NCBI GenBank assembly: GCA_910587145.1
Contig: CAJUMH010000002.1
Span: forward strand, 154,769-167,850
DNA from: an uncultured Ruthenibacterium sp.
GTDB taxonomy: Bacteria; Bacillota; Clostridia; Oscillospirales; Ruminococcaceae
Direction of reading: 5' to 3'
DNA: 13,082 bases
A model generated the notes under the pieces. The model was given only the letters and a program-made list of their open reading frames with translations, ran no database searches and was not told where the DNA came from. A program made the translations under genes and the position numbers. The first letter of the stretch is position 1. Each line of letters begins with the position of its first letter. Positions 7,706 to 13,082 of this stretch are shown one piece after another.

Positions 7706-7745
7706 AGCCGCCCCAAAACCGGATGGTTTGAGGGGCGGTTTTTTT
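7706..7745 (+). terminator. Intrinsic terminator of the ricin-domain gene
   Basis: CCGCCCC (7706-7712) pairs with GGGGCGG (7730-7736). An inner AAACC/GGTTT stem (7714-7718, 7723-7727) closes a GGAT loop, and nine T residues follow (7737-7745). Confidence 0.92.
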
Positions 7746-7843
7746 GCCCCCAAAGCCGGATGAAGCCGGAAGATATGCGATGCGGCGCTTTGACTGCGCA
7801 AGTCGGACGGAGCCGGATGGTTTGCAGGGGGCGTTTTTCGCCC
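7746..7843 (+). repeat. Degenerate second copy of the neighbouring terminator sequence
   Basis: CCGGATGGTTTG at 7717-7728 recurs exactly at 7813-7824, followed by a similar G-run and T-run (GGGGGCGTTTTTCG). A left-arm-like GCCCCCAAAGCCGGATG lies at 7746-7762. The block reads like the terminator motif copied and opened by about 50 bases. It may act as a back-up terminator (GGGCG 7829-7833, TTTTT, CGCCC 7839-7843). It lies in the non-coding space between the ricin-domain gene and the flippase promoter. Confidence 0.45.
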
Positions 7844-7863
7844 GCATATGGGCGGCGCCCGGT

Positions 7864-7892
7864 TTGCGCCGGAGAAGAATTTGTGCTATACT
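7864..7892 (+). promoter_or_regulatory. Promoter of the flippase gene
   Basis: TTGCGC (7864-7869), a 17-bp spacer and TATACT (7887-7892), with an extended -10 TG at 7884-7885. The predicted start near 7899 gives a leader of about 120 nt before the GTG start. I see no operator palindrome here, unlike the exporter promoter. Confidence 0.75.
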
Positions 7893-8019
7893 AAAGATAC
7901 CGCAAATACCGCGGCGCTTTCCTGCGGCAGGCGCCGCCGGTTCGTTTTTGTGTAAAACCGCCCGTAAACAGGGCGCGCCTGCAAAATGATGCGGCTAAGG
8001 GCAAAGGAGGCGACCGCCG

Positions 8020-9312
8020 GTGGAACAGCCGAAAATGCTGCGGAATTTTATGTGGAATACCGCCGGGCAGCTCACATATATGGTCTGCCAGTTTTTGTGC
8101 GGCATTCTTGTGGTTGGTCTGGCAGGCAATCAGGTTTCGGGTGTGTACAATACGGCGCTGACGGCAACCAATATTTTTCTTTCCATCGCATCCTACGGGA
8201 TGTACAGTTTTCAGGCCTCGGATCTTTCCCCCAAATACAGCGACAGCACCTATATCCGCAGCCGCATCTGCACCTGCATGGCCGCCTCGGTGCTGTGCGG
8301 CGGCTTTGTCGCGGTAAATGCCGCTGCGGGAGAAAATCCGTATAGTGCGCAGCAGAGTATATGCGTGCTGCTGTTCCTGGGCTACCGTATGGTGGAATCT
8401 CTTACCGACAGCCTCAACGCCATCGATCAGCGCGGCGGGCGGCTGGACATTGTGGGGAAAACGTATGCCCTGCGCGGCGCCGTAACACTTGTTTCGTTTG
8501 TGGCGGCGCTGCGCCTGACACAGGATCTTATCCTGACACTGGCGCTGATGTTCGCGGCCGGCCTTGCGGTGTTTTTTGCCTATTCGCTGCCGCAGGCGCG
8601 CAGGCTGTATAGCCCTGCGCGCGTTCTGCGCGCGCAGGTTGCGGCGCTGCTGTGGGAATGCGCGCCGCTGGCGGCTTACAGTTTTTTAAATACGACTACG
8701 GCTTCCATTCCAAAGCTGATGCTGGGCCGTATTTTGGGAGAAACGGCGCTGGGCATCTACGGCCCGGTCACGCAGCCGGTGCTGCTGCTTCAGGTGGGCG
8801 CGACGTATCTGTTCAACCCGTTTATCACAGTGTTTGCAAACAGCTATGCCCGGCGCGACCGAAAGGGCTTTTGGCGCGCGGTGCTGGGCGTTCAGGGGGT
8901 GGTGCTGGCGCTGCTGCCTCTGGGCCTTTGTGTGGCGGCATTTCTGGGCCGGTGGGGACTTGCAACATTTGTTTCGGCAGAACTTGCCGATTATCAGTAT
9001 CTGCTTGTGCCGATGGTGGTTTCCGCCATCCTCACGGCGCTGGTGCTGTTTTACAGCATGGTGCTCACCGTGATGCGCTGCATGAAGGGGCTGATCGCGG
9101 CAAACGCGTGCGCCATTGCGGTGAGCGCTTTGGCCAGCGCGCCGTGCATTGCGCGCTGGGCACTGCAGGGCGCTACGTATGCCGCCATTGCGGCGCAGGC
9201 GGTGCAGCTTGTTTTGCTGGGCGGCGCGGCGCTGCGGATGGCGCGGCGGCATTTTTCCGCCGCGGGCCCGCTGCCAAAGCCGGAAGACCCGTTCGACGGC
9301 CTGCCAAGCTGA
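8020..9312 (+). CDS. MOP-superfamily oligosaccharide flippase-like membrane protein
   Basis: A 430-residue polytopic membrane protein with about 12 hydrophobic segments, at roughly residues 14-36, 44-66, 85-105, 110-125, 147-165, 169-188, 213-232, 250-275, 290-312, 322-346, 355-375 and 380-402. The N-terminus (NFMWNTAGQ) and the overall pattern match Wzx/polysaccharide-biosynthesis transporters, which move lipid-linked sugars across the cytoplasmic membrane. The start is GTG at 8020, nine bases after AAAGGAGG (8003-8010); an ATG pair at 7986 is in another frame. The C-terminus is hydrophilic. No glycosyltransferase or polymerase gene is adjacent, so the substrate cannot be guessed. The MOP assignment is from overall likeness, not a diagnostic motif; another MATE-like exporter is possible. 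Confidence 0.8.
   Translation: MEQPKMLRNFMWNTAGQLTYMVCQFLCGILVVGLAGNQVSGVYNTALTATNIFLSIASYGMYSFQASDLSPKYSDSTYIRSRICTCMAASVLCGGFVAVNAAAGENPYSAQQSICVLLFLGYRMVESLTDSLNAIDQRGGRLDIVGKTYALRGAVTLVSFVAALRLTQDLILTLALMFAAGLAVFFAYSLPQARRLYSPARVLRAQVAALLWECAPLAAYSFLNTTTASIPKLMLGRILGETALGIYGPVTQPVLLLQVGATYLFNPFITVFANSYARRDRKGFWRAVLGVQGVVLALLPLGLCVAAFLGRWGLATFVSAELADYQYLLVPMVVSAILTALVLFYSMVLTVMRCMKGLIAANACAIAVSALASAPCIARWALQGATYAAIAAQAVQLVLLGGAALRMARRHFSAAGPLPKPEDPFDGLPS
9242..9264 (+). other. Strong hairpin inside the 3' end of the flippase gene
   Basis: CGCGGCGG (9242-9249) and CCGCCGCG (9257-9264) form a perfect 8-bp stem with a loop containing TTTTT. No T-run follows, so it is not a standard terminator; it may simply reflect GC-rich coding. 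Confidence 0.35.
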
Positions 9313-9431
9313 CGCAAAGGCACGATCCAAATGGCGCAGAAAATTGAGGGCAAAAGAATGTAAAATGGCGGCGAACTGCTTGCGGTCGCATCCATTTGCA
9401 CAGAGCGCTTACCGGAAAGGATATGGACAAT

Positions 9432-10217
9432 ATGAAACAGAAAATCGGATTTTTGGGGTTTGGCAGCATGGCGCAGGCGATGGCCGCCGGATGGCGCCGC
9501 TCGGGCACGGCAGGCGAGGGGGAACTGCTGGCCTGCGCGAAGCATTGGGATAAACTGTGTGTTTGTGCTGAAGGCTCCGGTGTGCGGCCGTGCCGCACGC
9601 CGGAGGACGTGGTGCGGCTCTCGGATGTGATCGTGGTTGCGGTAAAGCCGCATCTGGTGGAAGAGGTGCTTGAGCCGCTGCGCCCGCTCTTGGCGGAAAA
9701 AGCAGTGGTCTCGGTGGCGGCGGGCTGGCTGTGCGAGCGGTTTGAGGCGCTTTTGCCCGGCGTGCACCACATCAGCATCATGCCCAATACGCCCGTTCGC
9801 ATATGCCAGGGCGTGATCCTGATGGAAGACCGGCATACGCTCACCGAGGCACAGGCCGCGCAGGTGCGCGCGCTGCTGGAAGCGCTGGGCCTGGCGGAGA
9901 CCGTGGAGGGCCGGCTGATGGGCATCGGCGGCGCCATCAGCGGCTGCGGCCCGGCGTTTGCCAGCATGTTTTTGGAGGCTCTGGGCGACGCGGGCGTAAA
10001 GCACGGCCTGCCGCGCGCGGCGGCTTATCGCCTTGCGGCGCAGATGATGGCGGGCACGGGCCGCCTGCAGCTGGAAACAGGCGAGCATCCCGGCGCAATG
10101 AAGGACGCCGTCTGCTCGCCCGCAGGCACCACCATCCTCGGCGTGGCCACGCTGGAGCGCGGCGGAATGCGCGCGGCCGTGATCGACGCGATCGACGCGA
10201 CCCAGAGCAGAAAATAA
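9432..10217 (+). CDS. proC: Pyrroline-5-carboxylate reductase
   Basis: Catalyses the last step of proline synthesis, NAD(P)H reduction of pyrroline-5-carboxylate to proline, in the cytoplasm. From the ATG at 9432 the protein has 261 residues, close to the family's usual 265-280. Landmarks: Rossmann glycines in GFLGFGSMA (6-14), VAVKPH (69-74), MPNTP (117-121), and the C-terminal dimerisation/active-site block SGCGPAF (170-176), EALGDAGVKHGL and CSPAGTTI (228-235, usually SPGGTTI). It ends normally. An ATG at 9423 would sit only two bases after GGAAAGG (9414-9420), so 9432 is preferred, although its spacing of 11 is slightly long. No clear promoter is visible in the 119-base gap after the flippase gene; read-through from it is possible. 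No proA or proB is in the window. Confidence 0.93.
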   Translation: MKQKIGFLGFGSMAQAMAAGWRRSGTAGEGELLACAKHWDKLCVCAEGSGVRPCRTPEDVVRLSDVIVVAVKPHLVEEVLEPLRPLLAEKAVVSVAAGWLCERFEALLPGVHHISIMPNTPVRICQGVILMEDRHTLTEAQAAQVRALLEALGLAETVEGRLMGIGGAISGCGPAFASMFLEALGDAGVKHGLPRAAAYRLAAQMMAGTGRLQLETGEHPGAMKDAVCSPAGTTILGVATLERGGMRAAVIDAIDATQSRK

Positions 10218-10303
10218 TTTTCGCACAGGGCCCGGCAAAGCGCATGGAGGCGGCGGCGGGGCGATAGACACAGGAGTCGGAATACAGGAAAGGGGAAGCC
10301 TTT

Positions 10304-10534
10304 ATGAGAAAGAAAAACAGGAAAGAAGCGAAATTCCTTTCTCTGCATACGCTTGCCGCCGCGCTGGCCTCTGCGGCGTCTGCTGCAACCGGCAGCATCA
10401 TGCTTTACGGCATGCCGCTCGCGGGCCTGCCCGCAAAATGGATTTCCGGAGAAGTAGTGCATAAAACCGGCGCCCCTTCTGGCAGCTTCAGGCCAAAAGG
10501 GGCGCCAATCTGTTGTTTGACAGCCATTTTCTAA
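10304..10534 (+). CDS. Doubtful 76-residue ORF with a hydrophobic segment
   Basis: The ATG is well placed, eight bases after GGAAAGGGG (10287-10295), and the product begins with a basic stretch (MRKKNRKEAKF) followed by an Ala-rich hydrophobic stretch at about residues 14-45, as in a small membrane protein or signal peptide. Against it, the second half of the frame runs straight through the large hairpin at 10469-10506, which looks like the glnN terminator, and the end has no recognisable features. It may be a truncated gene remnant or a small membrane peptide. I do not recognise a family. Confidence 0.35.
   Translation: MRKKNRKEAKFLSLHTLAAALASAASAATGSIMLYGMPLAGLPAKWISGEVVHKTGAPSGSFRPKGAPICCLTAIF
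10461..10506 (-). terminator. Intrinsic terminator for glnN, possibly bidirectional
   Basis: GGCGCCCCTT (10469-10478) pairs perfectly with AAGGGGCGCC (10497-10506), with an inner TGGC/GCCA stem (10480-10483, 10492-10495). On the minus strand the stem is followed by GGTTTTAT (complement of 10461-10468), a proper T-tract. On the plus strand it is followed only by AATCTGTTGTTT. It lies about 140 bases beyond the glnN stop and faces the proC unit. Confidence 0.75.
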
Positions 10535-10600
10535 TGCAGCTTGCAATTGCATTTTTATTTGGCAACAGGCCCGTTGCCAAAGCGCCGGCAACGCCGGCAA
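10533..10600. other. Cluster of small inverted and direct repeats between proC and glnN
   Basis: AATGCA (10533-10538) pairs with TGCATT (10548-10553), followed by TTTATTT, a weak plus-strand terminator. TTGGCAAC (10559-10566) pairs with GTTGCCAA (10573-10580). CGCCGGCAA is repeated in tandem at 10583-10591 and 10592-10600, and either copy's GGCAA could pair with TTGCC at 10574-10578. This looks like 3' non-coding structure at a convergent gene junction. Confidence 0.5.
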
Positions 10601-10643
10601 AGAGAAGCAAACGCCGAGCGAGCAGGAATGAGAAAACGGAGGG

Positions 10644-12734
10644 TCACAGATCAAACAGCAGCTCGCTGTAATCCGGAATGGGCCAGCGATCCTGCGGTAC
10701 CATTGATTCCAGCGCGTCCACCTCGGCGCGCAGGGCGTTCATCTCGTGCTCCCGCAGGCGGCGGCAGGCGTCTGCGCGCTGCTTTTCGTCCAGCTCGGTC
10801 TCGTCCAGCGCGCGCAGCGCGCGGCGCAGCGCCTCTGTTGCCCCGGCCGCACGGTCCAGAGTAACGCACAGCTTTTCTACAAGCGCCTTGGCGCTGGCGC
10901 TGGCGCAGCCGTTTCGTTCTGCGTAGTATTCGGTGCGGCTGATGTGCGAGAGATATTCGTATCCCGCCGGGAGCAGGCTGCGGCTCACCATCTCCAGCAT
11001 GGTGGAGGCGTCGATGTGAATGTGCTTTGCATAGGTTTCCAGCGTGATCTCGTAGCGCGAGCGGCATTCGGCGGCGGTGAATACGCCGGTGCGTTCAAAC
11101 ATGGCAACGTTTTTTTCGGCAAGGAACGCGCCGGCGGCGTCTGCCATGCAGCGGATCCGGGGCAGGCCGCGGCGCTGCGCCTCGGCGGCCCATTCGCTGC
11201 TGTAGTTGTTGCCGTTGAAGATCACGCGCCCGTGCCCGCGCCAGGTATCCGCCACAATGGCGCGCACCTCGGCCAACGGGTCGTCGGCCTGCTCCAGCCG
11301 ATCGGCAAAAACGCGCAAAGCGTCGGCGACAATGGCGTTTGTCACGGCATTCGCAAGGCCGATGCTTTGGCCCGCGCCCACCATGCGGAATTCAAATTTG
11401 TTCCCCGTAAACGCGAACGGCGAGGTGCGGTTGCGGTCGGAATCGTCCCGCTTCAAAACCGGCAGGCTCTTTACGCCCATGCGCACCGCGCCGTGCTCTT
11501 CGGAATGCAGCGCGTGCCCTTCGGCCAGCTCCGCAAGCAGATGCGTCAGCCTGTTGCCCAAAAAAACGCTCACCATGGCGGGCGGCGCCTCGTTGCCGCC
11601 AAGGCGCTCCTCGTTGCCCGGGCAGCTGGCGGCAAGCCGCAGCAGATCGGCATATTCATCTACGCCGGAGAGTACCGCGCACAGCATCACGAGAAAAACA
11701 GGGTTTTCCTCGGGCGTCTCTGTGGGATTCAGCAGGTTTTTGCCCGTATTGGTGCTGATGCTCCAGTTGTTGTGCTTGCCGCTGCCGTTTACGCCCGCGA
11801 ACGGCTTTTCGTGCAGAAGGCAGGCAAAATGATGGCGCAGCGCCACCTTGCGCATCAGCTCCATCATGATCTGATTGTGGTCGCACGCGATATTGGCTGT
11901 GGCGTACACGCTGGCCAGCTCGTACTGGCCGGGCGCCACCTCGTTGTGTTCGGTTTTGGCCGGAACGCCCAGCCGCCACAGCTCCTCGTCCAATTCGCGC
12001 ATAAAGCCGCGCACCCGCTCGCTGATGCTGCCGTAATAGTGATCTTCAAGCTCCTGCCCTTTGGGCGGCTTTGCGCCAAACAGCGTGTGGCCGCATACTT
12101 TTAAATCGAGCCGGCGGTCGAACAGCTCTTTATCCACCAAAAAATACTCCTGCTCGGCGCCGACAGTGGGCTGTACAAAGGTGGTTTGTGTATCGCCCAG
12201 CGCGCGCAGCACGCGCAGCGTTTGCCGGTTCAGTGCCTGCATGCTGCGCAGCACAGGCGTTTTTTGATCCAGCGCCTCGCCCGTATAGGCGCAGAACGCC
12301 GTGGGGATATACAGTGTTGTGCCCAGCACAAAGGCGGGGCTGGTGGGATCCCACGCGGTATAGCCGCGCGCCTCAAAGGTGGCGCGCAGCCCGCCGGACG
12401 GAAAGCTGGAGGCATCGCTCTCGCCGCGCGCGAGCATCCTGCCGGAAAAGCTCAGGATCGGCTCGCCCCGCTGTACGCCGTCGATAAAGCTGTCGTGCTT
12501 GCCGCTGCCCGTACCCGTCATGGGGCTGAACCAGTGGATATAATGCGTCGCGCCCAGCTCCATCGCCCACGACTGCATGGCGTTTGCCACCACGTCGGCC
12601 ACCTCGGGCTTCCATGCCTTGCCCTCATCGCGGATCTCGCGCAGCGCCCCGTATACCTCCTGCGGCAGCCGCTCGCGCATTACGCGGTCGTCAAACAAGT
12701 GGCTGCCGAACAGCTCGAATAATTCGTTTGCCAA
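10644..12734 (-). CDS. glnN: Type III glutamine synthetase
   Basis: Joins ammonia to glutamate using ATP, the entry step of nitrogen assimilation; GSIII enzymes are large cytoplasmic oligomers. The 696-residue length fits the family (about 690-730). Read on the minus strand, it starts at TTG (12734), six bases after GGAGGA (12741-12746); no better ATG lies near. Family blocks: HWFSPM and KHDSF (66-83), SSFPSGGLRATFEARGYTAW (109-128), the catalytic glutamate block GAEQEYF (192-198), EHNEVAPGQYELA (262-274), GSGKHNNWSISTNTGKNLLN (317-336), the nucleotide/glutamate-binding block DRNRTSPFAF (433-442) with KFEFR (446-450), and a GSIII-specific C-terminal helical domain ending QDRWPIPDYSELLFDL. One oddity is TGTGSGKHDSF where I recall TGxTAEKHDSF as usual. 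It has its own promoter, a leader of about 100 nt and a terminator, so it is a single-gene unit. Nitrogen control is likely, but no regulator site is recognisable. Confidence 0.95.
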   Translation of the reverse strand: MANELFELFGSHLFDDRVMRERLPQEVYGALREIRDEGKAWKPEVADVVANAMQSWAMELGATHYIHWFSPMTGTGSGKHDSFIDGVQRGEPILSFSGRMLARGESDASSFPSGGLRATFEARGYTAWDPTSPAFVLGTTLYIPTAFCAYTGEALDQKTPVLRSMQALNRQTLRVLRALGDTQTTFVQPTVGAEQEYFLVDKELFDRRLDLKVCGHTLFGAKPPKGQELEDHYYGSISERVRGFMRELDEELWRLGVPAKTEHNEVAPGQYELASVYATANIACDHNQIMMELMRKVALRHHFACLLHEKPFAGVNGSGKHNNWSISTNTGKNLLNPTETPEENPVFLVMLCAVLSGVDEYADLLRLAASCPGNEERLGGNEAPPAMVSVFLGNRLTHLLAELAEGHALHSEEHGAVRMGVKSLPVLKRDDSDRNRTSPFAFTGNKFEFRMVGAGQSIGLANAVTNAIVADALRVFADRLEQADDPLAEVRAIVADTWRGHGRVIFNGNNYSSEWAAEAQRRGLPRIRCMADAAGAFLAEKNVAMFERTGVFTAAECRSRYEITLETYAKHIHIDASTMLEMVSRSLLPAGYEYLSHISRTEYYAERNGCASASAKALVEKLCVTLDRAAGATEALRRALRALDETELDEKQRADACRRLREHEMNALRAEVDALESMVPQDRWPIPDYSELLFDL

Positions 12735-12795
12735 AATACTTCCTCCCCCATGGGCTTTGCGGCGGGCCGCGCTTTGCGGGCGGCCGGCGGCGAAG

Positions 12796-12811
12796 CCTGC
12801 CGGGCGGCAGG
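12796..12811 (-). promoter_or_regulatory. Hairpin in the glnN leader
   Basis: CCTGCC (12796-12801) and GGCAGG (12806-12811) form a tight hairpin with a four-base loop, inside the GC-rich leader of about 100 nt between the predicted glnN transcript start and its RBS. It may be a regulatory or stabilising structure. It does not match a riboswitch that I recognise. Confidence 0.4.
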
Positions 12812-12842
12812 GCAGCGCCGAAAAACAAAGCCGTATTGGCCT

Positions 12843-12871
12843 ATTTTATCACGGAAACAGGCCGGATACAA
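12843..12871 (-). promoter_or_regulatory. Promoter of glnN
   Basis: On the minus strand: TTGTAT (12871-12866), a 17-bp spacer and TAAAAT (12848-12843), with an extended -10 TGA directly upstream of the -10 box. The predicted start is near 12836, about 100 bases before the TTG start codon. Confidence 0.7.
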
Positions 12872-12940
12872 GGCATGCGCGCGCTTTTTTTGGCGCAATT
12901 TCGCACTTTGCGCGCAGAAAAGGGATTTTGGCGTTTTGGG

Positions 12941-12958
12941 CGTTTTTTGCAAAAAACG
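12941..12958. promoter_or_regulatory. Perfect 18-bp palindrome upstream of the tRNA promoter
   Basis: CGTTTTTTGCAAAAAACG is a perfect palindrome ending three bases before the -35 box of the tRNA promoter and about 70 bases upstream of the glnN promoter. It could be a protein-binding site or an A/T-tract upstream element; no protein is identified. Confidence 0.45.
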
Positions 12959-12961
12959 GTA

Positions 12962-12990
12962 TTGACAAAACAGAGGTCATATTGTAAAAT
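12962..12990 (+). promoter_or_regulatory. Promoter of the tRNA-Arg gene
   Basis: Consensus TTGACA (12962-12967), a 17-bp spacer and TAAAAT (12985-12990). The predicted start near 12997 lies about 24 bases before the tRNA, typical of a strong stable-RNA promoter. Confidence 0.85.
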
Positions 12991-13020
12991 AATATAGCGC
13001 CCGGACGGTGGCATTTATTT

Positions 13021-13082
<62 letters not shown>

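Noticed and set aside
7744..7989. 81-codon frame between the ricin-domain gene and the flippase
   Set aside because: It starts on a TTG within the terminator T-run region, spans the flippase promoter, and has no RBS or recognisable product.
10746..12104. 452-codon open frame on the plus strand opposite glnN
   Set aside because: It is the antisense shadow of a clearly recognisable glutamine synthetase and has no RBS or family likeness.
12577..12997. Overlapping plus-strand frames of about 136 codons across the glnN start and its promoter region
   Set aside because: They cover the glnN 5' end, RBS, leader and promoter, differ in frame from each other, and encode nothing recognisable.

Overview
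The window looks like chromosomal DNA of a high-GC, low-GC-phylum-type anaerobe: probably a Clostridia-class Firmicute such as an Oscillospirales- or Christensenellales-like gut bacterium. This is an inference. It rests on strong GGAGG-type ribosome binding sites, frequent TTG/GTG starts, vegetative (sigma-A-like) promoters with extended -10 boxes, a type III glutamine synthetase, and an RND exporter with a coiled-coil insertion but no membrane-fusion or outer-membrane partner gene nearby. I see no phage, transposon, CRISPR or rRNA.

Layout, left to right. (1) Bases 1-1617 are the 3' part of a gene for a membrane-anchored VanY-type D,D-carboxypeptidase with a very long Ala/Pro/Arg-rich cytoplasmic tail, closed by a strong bidirectional terminator. 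(2) Bases 1813-6690 form a self-contained efflux operon: promoter, a perfect 20-bp palindromic operator at the start of transcription, a 1362-residue RND exporter carrying a roughly 320-residue helical-hairpin insertion in its first extracytoplasmic domain, and a TetR-family regulator whose ATG overlaps the exporter stop codon. The regulator very probably represses its own operon through the palindrome. (3) Bases 6938-7745 hold a single-gene unit with its own promoter and terminator. It encodes a cytoplasmic-looking protein made of a three-repeat ricin-type beta-trefoil and a histone-H1-like Lys/Ala/Pro tail. (4) Bases 7864-9312 hold a promoter and a MOP-superfamily polysaccharide flippase-like protein. 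(5) Bases 9432-10217 encode pyrroline-5-carboxylate reductase (proC), followed by a doubtful 76-codon ORF. (6) On the minus strand, 12734-10644 encodes type III glutamine synthetase (glnN), with its own promoter, a structured leader of about 100 nt, and a strong terminator that lies inside the doubtful ORF. (7) At the right edge a consensus-like promoter drives a tRNA-Arg(TCT) gene that is cut by the window end.

The genes fall into small independent transcription units rather than one pathway. Three themes recur: cell envelope (VanY-type carboxypeptidase, RND exporter, flippase), amino-acid/nitrogen metabolism (proC and glnN, converging on one terminator), and one unusual lectin/basic-tail protein. 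The most interesting items are the exporter's hairpin insertion with its autoregulatory circuit, and the ricin/H1-like chimera.
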